Origin: an uncultured Actinomycetes bacterium
GTDB lineage: Bacteria > Actinomycetota > Actinomycetes > Nanopelagicales > Nanopelagicaceae
Length of the DNA stretch: 9,578 bases
NCBI GenBank assembly: GCA_903893085.1
Contig: CAITKS010000033.1
Location: 1 to 9,578 of the forward strand
Reading direction: 5' to 3'
Below the pieces are notes generated by a model, which was not told the origin of the DNA, ran no database searches, and saw nothing but the letters and a program-made list of their open reading frames with translations. This document shows, piece after piece, positions 1 to 6,961 of this stretch. Both the position numbers and the translations under genes were made by a program. Positions within the stretch are counted from its first letter, which is position 1. Every line of letters starts with the position of its first letter.

Positions 1-863
1 TGCATTGGATATGGCGCAGCCAAATCATTTTCAATCTCGGCACTTACTTGCAGTTGGCCGGGAGTTAACTGCCACGGCAATGAAGCATCAAAGGCGGTGA
101 GAATTCCTGAACTCTTTGGTCGTCGTGCGACTGCTTTCAGGGCGCGAAGTTCGGCTCTTCGTTCAAGTAATAACAACTGCATCAACAACGCCTCGTCAAA
201 GGTAATTCGGGCTCGCGATTTTTCAGCGCTATCTAGATCAACTGGGTTATGGATTTGCACAATAGCCTGCTGCAGCGATGGATAGCCGCGTGAAGTCAAA
301 ATATGTTCAGGTATAAAATCTGCTATTTCATCTAAAGCACCTATTGATAAATTAATGCATTGTGCAATTTTCCATGACGGCAATTTAGAACTAGCCGGAT
401 ACATCGGTAGATACTTACCTGCAAATTCGGCTACCGCTGAATCAACATCATTTCCATCTGGGATCATTTCGTAATCAGGGTGAGCCAGTTGGCGTTTCCC
501 ATTAAAAACACCAACTTTGCCCGCGAAGAGTCCTTGTCGGCCTACTCGTAAATCTTTTTCTCGCCAAGCTTGATTAAAGAATGTGAGAGACATTTTGGCG
601 CTGCCATCGGTGACAATTACTTCAAGGATGCTCCCCTTTCGAGCATGCAGTTTTCGACTCGATGAGCTAAAAATTTCAGCAAGTACGGTTACTTCATCAC
701 CCTCTTTAAGTTCTGCGATATCGCTTAGTTCACCACGCACCAAGTATCTGCGGGGGTAATGATGAATAAGATCCGAAATGGTTTTATAGCCAAAAGTTGT
801 ATCTAAAACCTTGGCCGTGCGGTCGCCCACGACATTTACTAATTTGGAATCAAGGCTGGCCAT
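1..863 (-). CDS. recG: ATP-dependent DNA helicase RecG, N-terminal part (cut by window edge)
   Basis: RecG is a superfamily 2 helicase that remodels stalled replication forks and branched recombination intermediates. Reading from the ATG at 863, an open frame of 287 codons runs off the left edge, so only the N-terminal third to half is present. Near residues 18-38 is the pattern 'AKVLDTTFGYKTISDLIHHY' followed by PRRYL, the usual opening of the RecG wedge region. Residues about 55-135 look like its OB fold. Residues 266-287 (LTPGQLQ, EIENDL, PYPM) match the segment just before the Walker A motif in RecG, so the ATPase motifs themselves lie outside the window. The start lies 5 nt after the cydC stop, with a GGGAGAG-like ribosome site inside the end of cydC, which suggests co-transcription or translational coupling with the cyd operon. 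No frameshift is seen. Identity is from motif memory, not a search. Confidence 0.9.
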   Translation of the reverse strand, partial: MASLDSKLVNVVGDRTAKVLDTTFGYKTISDLIHHYPRRYLVRGELSDIAELKEGDEVTVLAEIFSSSSRKLHARKGSILEVIVTDGSAKMSLTFFNQAWREKDLRVGRQGLFAGKVGVFNGKRQLAHPDYEMIPDGNDVDSAVAEFAGKYLPMYPASSKLPSWKIAQCINLSIGALDEIADFIPEHILTSRGYPSLQQAIVQIHNPVDLDSAEKSRARITFDEALLMQLLLLERRAELRALKAVARRPKSSGILTAFDASLPWQLTPGQLQVSAEIENDLAAPYPM

Positions 864-868
864 GCCGC

Positions 869-2434
869 CTATTCTCTCCCGAGAGTGATCGTTCTTCCTG
901 TTATGCCCCACCCTGAATGCGTAATTATGATCAAAGCTCGGTCGGCGCAGTATTCAAGAACTTGGCGTTCAATTCTTTGCGCCAATTCTGCATCAAGATG
1001 CTCGGTTGGCTCATCAAGCACCAAAATAGGTGTGGGTGATAAAAGTGCGCGCGCCAAGCCAAGTCTCTTTGCTTCCCCACCCGATAAGGCCCTTCCAAAA
1101 TCTCCAACAATGGTGTCAAGGGAAATATCGTTAAGTTCTAACAAATTTAGAATTCTTAAAAGTTGCGCATCCGAGGCGCCTTGATCTGCAATCTTTAGAT
1201 TTTCACGAAGTGAAGTATTAAAGATGTGCCCATGCTGAAGTGAACCTGAAATCAGATGGTCCAAATTGGAAATTCGCGAAATCTCGCACCCATTGATCGC
1301 GGCACTTCCGCGGTAAGGCAAAAGCCCTAACATTCCCATGGCTAGCGTTGATTTACCAACGCCGCTCGGACCTCGCAAAACAATTGCACTTCCCGGGGTT
1401 AAAGAAAAAGAGACGGGAGCCATGAAATCTTGTCCCCAAGAGACTCGCACATCTCGCAAAGAAAGTTCTTTAACTCTTTCTAAAAGTGATGCCCCAATCT
1501 TGCCTTGATCTGGGCCTCCATTCGCCAACTCTGTGACTCGTTGCTGAGCCACCAACATTTTTCCGGCTGCAAATAGATTTGGGTACCAAGATGTAATCGG
1601 TTCGAAAAAAACTAGCGGCAAGAAGATCAACATTGTTATGCCCACTGACGGGATTAACTTTATTTGCGCCAACTGGTAGGCCAGAAAACTGCAGCCAGAA
1701 ATAGAAACGGCAATAACCAGCAAAGTGGCTAACTGTGCAACCGCGCTCTTTTGCGCTAGATCTCTCTCATATTTTGCAATCTTTAATTCGAGCGAACGTG
1801 AATGTTCCAGGGAATTCTCTAAGTACCCGTAAATTTGCGCCTCGATTAACCCATGTGTGGCGTTCTGAAGTGATTGCGCATACTGGTTTTCTAGCGACTC
1901 AATATCTCCTGCACTCTTGGCACAGATCAATGAAATGAACTTTGGAATTATCCATAACGTAAGAGCACTAGCCGGTAAGGTCACAGCTAAAGTGCGTGGA
2001 TTAATCCAATAACCCAGTGCGATCCCTGTTGCTAGTGAGATCAGGGCGGCGCGGTATGGAAGAGTTATCCGCAGTGCAAACTCTTGCGCACGTTCTACAT
2101 CGTCAACGATCGCCTTAACAGTTGCGCCTGAATTTATTTCACGGGCCAGGGTAATTTGTTTTGTACTCAATTTCTCAAAAAGGTTTACTCGTATTGAAGT
2201 CAGTCTGCGAAAGACTGCTTCGTGGCTCATGACTCTCTCGCCATATCGCGCAACTGATCTAAATATTCCAAAAAAACGGACCAAAACAATTGCAACTGTA
2301 AGTGTGAGAATTGGCGGATGCTTAGATGCGACAGTAATCAGCCAGCCGCTAGAAATTGTCAGCCCTGTGCCTCCAATAAAGGCAAGTGCTCCGAGTAAAG
2401 CGGCCAACCACATACGCATTGAGAATTTCTTCAT
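869..2434 (-). CDS. cydC: CydC subunit of the CydDC ABC transporter for cytochrome bd assembly
   Basis: 521 residues: an exporter-type membrane domain (about 1-300, helices near 8-35, 40-60, 130-170 and 235-280) fused to an ATPase domain (about 325-521). The ATPase has Walker A GPSGVGKST (355-363, Lys361), Q-loop Gln400, signature LSGGE (450-454), Walker B ILVLDEPTE (470-478, Glu475) and switch His506, all intact. Residues 63-71, RYGERVMSH, resemble the conserved CydC RYxERxxxH element, whose Arg and His I recall as haem-interacting residues (R81/H85) in E. coli CydC; here they would be R67 and H71. CydDC is a heterodimer in the cytoplasmic membrane needed to assemble cytochrome bd. It was long described as a cysteine/glutathione exporter and more recently proposed as a haem transporter. 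The ATG overlaps the cydD stop by 4 nt (ATGA) with no clear ribosome site, so translation is probably coupled. Pairing with CydD rather than a generic exporter is supported by the operon. Confidence 0.93.
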   Translation of the reverse strand: MKKFSMRMWLAALLGALAFIGGTGLTISSGWLITVASKHPPILTLTVAIVLVRFFGIFRSVARYGERVMSHEAVFRRLTSIRVNLFEKLSTKQITLAREINSGATVKAIVDDVERAQEFALRITLPYRAALISLATGIALGYWINPRTLAVTLPASALTLWIIPKFISLICAKSAGDIESLENQYAQSLQNATHGLIEAQIYGYLENSLEHSRSLELKIAKYERDLAQKSAVAQLATLLVIAVSISGCSFLAYQLAQIKLIPSVGITMLIFLPLVFFEPITSWYPNLFAAGKMLVAQQRVTELANGGPDQGKIGASLLERVKELSLRDVRVSWGQDFMAPVSFSLTPGSAIVLRGPSGVGKSTLAMGMLGLLPYRGSAAINGCEISRISNLDHLISGSLQHGHIFNTSLRENLKIADQGASDAQLLRILNLLELNDISLDTIVGDFGRALSGGEAKRLGLARALLSPTPILVLDEPTEHLDAELAQRIERQVLEYCADRALIIITHSGWGITGRTITLGRE

Positions 2435-4050
2435 AGCGCCACTCGCTCAAAACTGAGGGTGCGATCTTCTTTTTCAATGATTGCAGCGTCGTGCGAAATG
2501 CAAACAATAATCGCACCTTCAGATGCTGCCGTGCGTAACGCTTTCATGACTAAGCCTGCGCTAACTTCATCAAGATCTGCAGTCGGTTCATCGGCGATTA
2601 TGAGAACCGGCTTGCTTAACAACGCGCGCGCAATTGCTATCATTCTTAATTGACCACCAGATAGCGCATCGGATTTTTCGCCTTGACCACCTATTTGAGT
2701 TAATAACCCATCTGGCAAATCAATTAAATCTAATCCCACACGACGAAGAAGATCTGCAATCTCCGCATCACTTAATTCTGCGGATATCTGGCGAAACTGT
2801 TGCGAAATTGTTCCAGTCATTAAATGCGGTGACTGCGGAATCCATCCAACGACTTTTCGCCAAGCGCTCTGCAGAGTTGGATCAAGGCTCTGTAATCCAT
2901 CAATTGTGACCTGAGCCGAAAAATCCTCCGCTAATAAATTCCTTACAAAGGTTGTTTTACCGATGCCTGATTCACCAATCAAGAAAAGCAGCTCTCCCCG
3001 AGAAAGATTGAATCCCTCAAGTAAGGAATGCCGAACACCAGGAAGGTTTAATTGCCACTGATCCGTACTGATGCTCTTTAGATTTGAGAAATCATGTATC
3101 TGTTGAGCCACAGGTGGTCGTTGCGTACTTTGAATGGCTGCGACTTCAGTTAAGGCCGCTGTTCCATCAGCTGAAGCATGAAAAAGGGTTGCTGCATTTC
3201 GTAATGGGAAGTAAACCTCAGGAGCTAGCAATAACACCGTGAGACCTGAAAGGAATGATATTTCGCCATCTACTAGGCGCAGTCCAATCGCCACCGCAAT
3301 CAGGGCAACAGAAATAGTCGCACAAAGTTCTAGCGCCAGTGCTGATAAAAAAGAGATTCGCAAAACCTTCATTGTCTCTGACGTGTATTGATCACCCATC
3401 TCTTGAATTCGCTTACCTTGCGATTTATCACGTCCGAAAATTCGAAGAGTAATGAAGCCTCGTAAAGAGTCCTCAAAGTATTTCGATAAAGTTCCTAAGG
3501 AAGCCCACTTCTTTGAAACTGAATCAGATGTATAACGTCCAATCAGTGCACCAAATAAAGGAATTAGTGGCAGAGTTAAAACAGCAATCACTGCAGATGT
3601 TGGATCCAAAATTGCAATGCTTATAATTACGGCCAAAGGGGTGACCATGGCGGCAACCATTTGTGGCATGAAGCGACCTAGATATATATCTAAAGAGTTG
3701 AAACCTTTCACCAAGAGATTGGTGAGAGTTGCCGGCGATGTCGCGGCAAGTTCGGCAAGGGAGCCAGTTAATTCAGAACGGAGTTCTTGCTTAATTTTCA
3801 GCGCCTTAGAAGTGCACCAAAATTCGTATTGAGATTGAAAAAAAGCACGGAAAATCCATAGTCCACAAAGCAAGGCTATTTTTGAGAGAACGCCCGAACG
3901 TCCTTCAACCAAAGCAACCACGATTTGAGAAATGACCACGGCAAGGCAGATAACCAGAGCTGTCGATATTACCGAAGCAATGGCTATGACTATGAAAAGA
4001 CTACGACCACCACTCCTTGAGAGCAGTAGTCGTAGTTGTGCAGATTTCAT
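2431..4050 (-). CDS. cydD: CydD subunit of the CydDC ABC transporter for cytochrome bd assembly
   Basis: 539 residues with the same layout as CydC: a six-helix exporter-type membrane domain (about 15-290; clear hydrophobic stretches near 18-48, 56-72, 130-170 and 240-280) and an ATPase domain (about 330-539). Motifs are intact: Walker A GESGIGKTT (359-367, Lys365), Q-loop Gln406, signature LSGGQ (463-467), Walker B VLIIADEPT (482-490, Glu488) and switch His520. Both halves of the CydDC dimer therefore look able to hydrolyse ATP. The gene starts with ATG overlapping the cydB stop by 4 nt (ATGA), without an obvious ribosome site, and its own stop overlaps cydC in the same way. This suits a 1:1 heterodimer made by coupled translation. 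The cydD-before-cydC order immediately after cydAB is the usual one. The D/C assignment rests on gene order and on the RYxERxxxH element being in the other subunit. Confidence 0.93.
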   Translation of the reverse strand: MKSAQLRLLLSRSGGRSLFIVIAIASVISTALVICLAVVISQIVVALVEGRSGVLSKIALLCGLWIFRAFFQSQYEFWCTSKALKIKQELRSELTGSLAELAATSPATLTNLLVKGFNSLDIYLGRFMPQMVAAMVTPLAVIISIAILDPTSAVIAVLTLPLIPLFGALIGRYTSDSVSKKWASLGTLSKYFEDSLRGFITLRIFGRDKSQGKRIQEMGDQYTSETMKVLRISFLSALALELCATISVALIAVAIGLRLVDGEISFLSGLTVLLLAPEVYFPLRNAATLFHASADGTAALTEVAAIQSTQRPPVAQQIHDFSNLKSISTDQWQLNLPGVRHSLLEGFNLSRGELLFLIGESGIGKTTFVRNLLAEDFSAQVTIDGLQSLDPTLQSAWRKVVGWIPQSPHLMTGTISQQFRQISAELSDAEIADLLRRVGLDLIDLPDGLLTQIGGQGEKSDALSGGQLRMIAIARALLSKPVLIIADEPTADLDEVSAGLVMKALRTAASEGAIIVCISHDAAIIEKEDRTLSFERVAL

Positions 4051-5105
4051 CGATGCAGAATGTGACTTTCTACATCCAAGATTCCTCTTTCCGGAAATGC
4101 GATTTGAGTTGCACTTACACGTTTACGGAAGACCCAATATGTCCAACCTTGATAGATCAGAACGAGTGGTGTCATAACAACTGCAACTACCGTCATGACC
4201 TTAAGGGTGTAAGGCGTGCTGGATGCATTTGTAATCGTTAGATCAAACTGAGCACCAAGTGAACTTGGCATCACGCGAGGATAAAGCGCAAAGAACAAGT
4301 CTGATACGAAGAACAAGATCGCACTGGCTGAGAATATGAATGCCCAGCCTTCGCGACCCTTCAAAGTTGCGGCAAGTCCGGCAACCCAAGCAAGTGCAAC
4401 CGCAGTCGAAAGCGCTGCGACAACTCCATTGAATTCAGCAAGGGCCAGGTTGGTCCAAAGCAAGAACGAAACTGCAGCAATAGCTGCAACTAGTCCAAAC
4501 TTCAACGCCAGAGCGCGCGCACGTTCGCGAATTCCACCAGCTGTCTTAAGCGATAGAAAGATTGCGCCGTGAGTTAGAAAGACGGTAAAGGTAACTACGC
4601 CGCCAAGGAGTGCATAGGGATTAAGCAAGTTAAAGAACCCACCCACGTACTCGATATGACCTTCTGCTGATTTTTCTAGTGGCACTCCGCGCACGATATT
4701 GGCGAATGCGACTCCCCAAAGTAAAGCTGGGATCGCACTGCTAATCACGATTGCAATATCCCACCGCTGGCGCCACTGAGCCTTTCCGTATTTGCTGCGA
4801 TATTCAAAGGCAACTCCACGGATGATTAGTGAGACCAAAATCAAGAAGAGTGGCAAATAAAATCCACTAAATAGCGTTGCATACCATTCTGGAAATGCCG
4901 CAAATGTCGCGCCACCGGCTACAAGTAGCCAAACTTCATTTCCATCCCAAACGGGGCCCAGAGTTGTTAAAACTGCGCGACGATCAGCTTCATTGCGAGA
5001 TACAAAGGGAAGAAGTATTCCGACTCCGAAGTCGAACCCTTCCAAGATGAAGTATCCGATCCAAAGAACGGCGATTAATACAAACCAGAAAGTTTCTAGT
5101 GTCAT
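4047..5105 (-). CDS. cydB: Cytochrome bd quinol oxidase subunit II (CydB)
   Basis: Subunit II of the cytochrome bd terminal oxidase, an integral membrane protein that holds the complex together and contributes to the proton path. From the chosen ATG it is 352 residues, within the usual range for the family. Diagnostic segments are GFDFGVG (23-29, with Asp25), GPVWDGNEVW (50-59, with Asp54; equivalent in position to E. coli Asp58 by memory), RGVAFEYRSK (97-106), SDLFFALYPRVMPS (268-281) and NASSTPYTLKVM (293-304). About nine hydrophobic helices span the chain. I start at the ATG at 5103-5105, not the in-frame TTG at 5109-5111, because the strong AGGAGG at 5114-5119 (minus strand) is 8 nt from the ATG but only 2 nt from the TTG. 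The gene begins 12 nt after cydA and its stop overlaps cydD by 4 nt. Nothing appears broken. Confidence 0.95.
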   Translation of the reverse strand: MTLETFWFVLIAVLWIGYFILEGFDFGVGILLPFVSRNEADRRAVLTTLGPVWDGNEVWLLVAGGATFAAFPEWYATLFSGFYLPLFLILVSLIIRGVAFEYRSKYGKAQWRQRWDIAIVISSAIPALLWGVAFANIVRGVPLEKSAEGHIEYVGGFFNLLNPYALLGGVVTFTVFLTHGAIFLSLKTAGGIRERARALALKFGLVAAIAAVSFLLWTNLALAEFNGVVAALSTAVALAWVAGLAATLKGREGWAFIFSASAILFFVSDLFFALYPRVMPSSLGAQFDLTITNASSTPYTLKVMTVVAVVMTPLVLIYQGWTYWVFRKRVSATQIAFPERGILDVESHILHR

Positions 5106-5112
5106 GGTCAAT

Positions 5113-5119
5113 ACCTCCT
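5113..5119 (-). promoter_or_regulatory. Ribosome binding site of cydB
   Basis: The minus strand reads AGGAGGT, a near-perfect Shine-Dalgarno core that overlaps the TAG stop of cydA (5118-5120). It lies 8 nt before the ATG at 5105 and 2 nt before an in-frame TTG at 5111, which decides the cydB start in favour of the ATG. It is the strongest ribosome site in the operon, while cydD and cydC show none. Confidence 0.85.
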
Positions 5120-6521
5120 AGTAAGCCATCACGAGTGGTTTTGAATCGGAGCCTCCGAGTTTTGGATTTTCATAATCCAGTTCGGTTTGTGGTCCGTTCT
5201 TAATAACTTTTAGAGTGAGTCCGACTTCGATGAATGCCAAGACACCATAAAGAAGCGTAAAGACGATCATCGTAAAGAGAACACTTCCCGCTGATACAAC
5301 GGCGCTTACGCCATCAGCGGTTCGAATCAATCCGAATACCGCCCATGGTTGACGTCCTACTTCGGTGAAAATCCAACCGAAAGAGTTAGCGAGAAGTGGA
5401 GTAAATGGAAGGAAAATCATCGCTGGCAAGAACCATTTACCGCGCGGTGTGCGACCGCCACGCATTTGAAATAGCGCAAGAAGTGCGAATAAGAATCCGA
5501 TTCCACCGAAGCCAATCATTAACCTAAATGACCAGTACGCCAAAGGAATATTCGGTGAGTAATCACCTGGGCCGTAAGTCTTTTCATATTCGGCTTGAAG
5601 GTCGTTTACACCTTTCACAGTTCCTTTGAAATCTCCAGTAGCCAAGAATGAGAGGACAGAAGGCACGTCGATCTGGAAAACAGAACGAGTTCCATCAAGT
5701 GTTCCAATAGTTAGCAAGGAGAAGGGTGCTGACTCGGTGGTTTCGTATAGCGCTTCAGCAGCAGCCATCTTCATTGGTTGTTGTTCAGTCATGATCTTTG
5801 AAGTGATATCTCCTGAAACAAAGACCATCACAAAGGAAACCATCATTGTTATTAGCCCCAGCTTTAGGGTGCCGCGTGACATTTCAGCATCCTTATTCTT
5901 AACAAGTAGCCATGCAGAAATTCCTGCAACAAAGGCACCAGCGGTAAAGGCAGCGGATGGAATTGTGTGGAAGAAAGTCGCAAGTGCGGTCTTCTGAGTT
6001 AAGACATCAAGAATGCTAGTTAATTCGGCGCGACCTTTTTCTAGGTTCATTATGTAACCCACGGGATGCTGCATCCAAGCATTGGCTGCGAGGATGAAAT
6101 AAGCAGAGAGCAAAGTTCCAAATGCTGCTAACCAAATTGACGCAAGGTGCATCTTCTTTGGAAGACGATCCCAGCCAAATATCCAAAGCCCAAGAAAGGT
6201 GCTTTCAAGGAAGAAGGCCAGTAAACCTTCCATGGCAAGCGGTGCGCCGAAAATATCTCCAACAAAGCGGCTATATGTCGACCAGTTCATACCGAACTGG
6301 AATTCCTGAACTATGCCTGTGACAACTCCAATTGCGAAGTTAATTAAAAAGAGTTTTCCGAAAAATTTAGTAGCACGCAAGTACTTAACTTTGTTGGTTC
6401 TAAACCAAGCCGTTTGAAGTCCGGCTACAAGAAATGCCATCCCGATTGTGATCGGAACGAATATGAAGTGGTAAACAGTCGTAATGGCGAATTGCCATCT
6501 TGCAAGATCGAGTGAATTCAT
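5118..6521 (-). CDS. cydA: Cytochrome bd quinol oxidase subunit I (CydA), short Q-loop type
   Basis: Catalytic subunit of cytochrome bd, which oxidises quinol at the outer face and reduces O2 to water with haems b558, b595 and d. Numbering from the ATG at 6521 (467 residues): His18 in TTVYHF (E. coli His19), Glu98 and Glu106 in LAMEGLLAFFLEST (E99/E107), His185 in FFHTIP (H186), the quinol-site pair Lys251/Glu256 in EQQPMKMAAAE (K252/E257), and Met335 in SFRLMIG (M393, haem b558 ligand). All key residues are present. GRQPW follows at 389-393. The offset from E. coli is a constant 1 up to Glu256 but 58 at Met335, so the Q-loop is about 57 residues shorter. Another ATG at 6530 adds three residues (MSS), but it is only 2 nt from GGAG (6533-6536), whereas the ATG at 6521 fits the family start MNxxDLARWQF. 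First gene of the operon. Confidence 0.96.
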   Translation of the reverse strand: MNSLDLARWQFAITTVYHFIFVPITIGMAFLVAGLQTAWFRTNKVKYLRATKFFGKLFLINFAIGVVTGIVQEFQFGMNWSTYSRFVGDIFGAPLAMEGLLAFFLESTFLGLWIFGWDRLPKKMHLASIWLAAFGTLLSAYFILAANAWMQHPVGYIMNLEKGRAELTSILDVLTQKTALATFFHTIPSAAFTAGAFVAGISAWLLVKNKDAEMSRGTLKLGLITMMVSFVMVFVSGDITSKIMTEQQPMKMAAAEALYETTESAPFSLLTIGTLDGTRSVFQIDVPSVLSFLATGDFKGTVKGVNDLQAEYEKTYGPGDYSPNIPLAYWSFRLMIGFGGIGFLFALLALFQMRGGRTPRGKWFLPAMIFLPFTPLLANSFGWIFTEVGRQPWAVFGLIRTADGVSAVVSAGSVLFTMIVFTLLYGVLAFIEVGLTLKVIKNGPQTELDYENPKLGGSDSKPLVMAY

Positions 6522-6541
6522 AGAACTCATCTCTCCGTTTC

Positions 6542-6579
6542 TGAGTAGGCGTCTTACTCATTTCTTATCTTGCGCCTAC
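6542..6579 (-). promoter_or_regulatory. Overlapping inverted repeats in the presumed cydA leader
   Basis: Two perfect inverted repeats overlap just upstream of the cydA ribosome site. Repeat A is TGAGTA (6542-6547) with TACTCA (6555-6560), 7-nt spacer. Repeat B is GTAGGCG (6545-6551) with CGCCTAC (6573-6579), 21-nt spacer. They share bases 6545-6547, so the two stems cannot form in the same RNA molecule. If transcribed, they could be alternative leader hairpins next to the GGAGAG at 6531-6536. If not transcribed, they could be operators. The symmetry is seen directly; a role is inference. Confidence 0.35.
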
Positions 6580-6604
6580 CCGTTCTAATAAATTGCGAAA
6601 ATTC

Positions 6605-6622
6605 ATGTGGCTCATGCCACCC
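6605..6622. promoter_or_regulatory. Candidate Rex/CRP-family operator upstream of cydA
   Basis: TGTG at 6606-6609 and CAC at 6618-6620 are spaced as TGTG-N8-CAC(A), with GTGGC (6607-6611) and GCCAC (6616-6620) forming a perfect 5-bp dyad around TCAT. This spacing is shared by Rex operators (TTGTGN8CACAA; Rex controls cyd genes in Streptomyces) and CRP/GlxR sites (TGTGAN6TCACA; CRP controls cyd in mycobacteria). The inner bases differ from both consensus sequences, and the last half-site base is C, not A. The dyad lies about 85-100 bp before the cydA start. Its function and its regulator are inferred. Confidence 0.35.
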
Positions 6623-6629
6623 CCAGTTT

Positions 6630-6641
6630 TTTACGCGTAAA
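6630..6641. repeat. Perfect 12-bp palindrome in the cydA-rpmB intergenic region
   Basis: TTTACGCGTAAA is fully self-complementary at 6630-6641. It lies between the divergent genes cydA and rpmB, with its centre 22 bp (about two helical turns) from the centre of the TGTG-N8-CAC dyad. I do not recognise a named regulator for it. It could be a binding site for a dimeric repressor, or chance. Confidence 0.4.
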
Positions 6642-6694
6642 TTCTTGAGGGTTGGCACTCTTTTATCGGCGATTAGCCACTAGCCCCGCCTTCT

Positions 6695-6703
6695 TGCTAC
6701 CCT
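6695..6703 (+). promoter_or_regulatory. Candidate extended -10 promoter element for rpmB
   Basis: TGCTACCCT carries the TGn extension (6695-6697) and a TACCCT hexamer (6698-6703) that fits the TAnnnT pattern of the actinobacterial main sigma factor. Transcription would start near 6710, giving a leader of about 55 nt before the GTG at 6766. No good -35 is seen; TTAGCC at 6673-6678 is weak and spaced at 19 nt. This is a pattern match only. Confidence 0.35.
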
Positions 6704-6753
6704 TACGCCTTGTTCGTCAGCAACTAGTCGCTGACTCAAGTAAAAGAGCTAAA

Positions 6754-6758
6754 AGGAG
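6754..6758 (+). promoter_or_regulatory. Ribosome binding site of rpmB
   Basis: AGGAG within AAAAGGAG lies 7 nt before the GTG at 6766. It fixes the rpmB start there, although the frame stays open upstream as far as 6652. Confidence 0.85.
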
Positions 6759-6765
6759 CAACGCT

Positions 6766-6951
6766 GTGGCATCAACATGCGATATCTGTGGCAAAGGGCC
6801 CAGCTTCGGAAATAACGTTTCCCACTCTCAGGTAAAGACACGTCGTCGTTGGAATCCAAATATCCAGCGCATTAAGACACTCGTTGGTGGAAGCACTAAG
6901 CGCCAAAATGTCTGCACCTCTTGCCTTAAGGCCGGCAAAGTAACTCGCTAA
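6766..6951 (+). CDS. rpmB: 50S ribosomal protein bL28 (four-cysteine, zinc-binding form)
   Basis: bL28 is a small protein of the large ribosomal subunit. Reading from GTG gives 61 residues, normal for the family. The N-terminus VASTCDICGKGPSFGNNVSH and the following TRRRWNPNIQRIK are diagnostic. Cys5 and Cys8 (CDIC) pair with a C-terminal CTSC (about residues 50-53) to form the four-cysteine zinc site of the 'C+' form. The zinc-starvation paralogues lack these cysteines, so this is probably the main, zinc-replete copy. The GTG is chosen because AGGAG sits 7 nt upstream; the longer open frame to 6652 has no family similarity. The gene is divergent from cydA and converges on the secreted-protein gene with a 10-bp gap and no convincing terminator hairpin between them. 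In other actinobacteria rpmB is usually followed by a DAK-domain gene and recG; here the DAK gene is not seen. Confidence 0.97.
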   Translation: MASTCDICGKGPSFGNNVSHSQVKTRRRWNPNIQRIKTLVGGSTKRQNVCTSCLKAGKVTR

Positions 6952-6961
6952 TTAAGCGCGT

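Noticed and set aside
97..285. Plus-strand 62-residue open frame
   Set aside because: It lies opposite recG, which has clear family motifs in this stretch; the plus frame has no ribosome site or recognisable motif.
885..1184. Plus-strand 99-residue open frame
   Set aside because: Antisense shadow of the cydC ATPase domain (signature and Walker B region).
5626..5997. Plus-strand 123-residue open frame
   Set aside because: Longest antisense frame, but it lies opposite the intact catalytic core of cydA; its length reflects that gene's codon usage, and it has no ribosome site or recognisable domain.
6652..6765. N-terminal extension of rpmB upstream of the GTG
   Set aside because: bL28 proteins begin at the (M/V)AxxCDxCGK segment, and the ribosome site is 7 nt before the GTG. 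The extension overlaps the likely promoter.
6921..6958. Hairpins at the 3' end of rpmB (GCCTTAAGGC at 6923-6932; CGCT/AGCG at 6946-6958) as a terminator
   Set aside because: The first lies in coding sequence and the second has only a 4-bp stem; neither is followed by a T-run.
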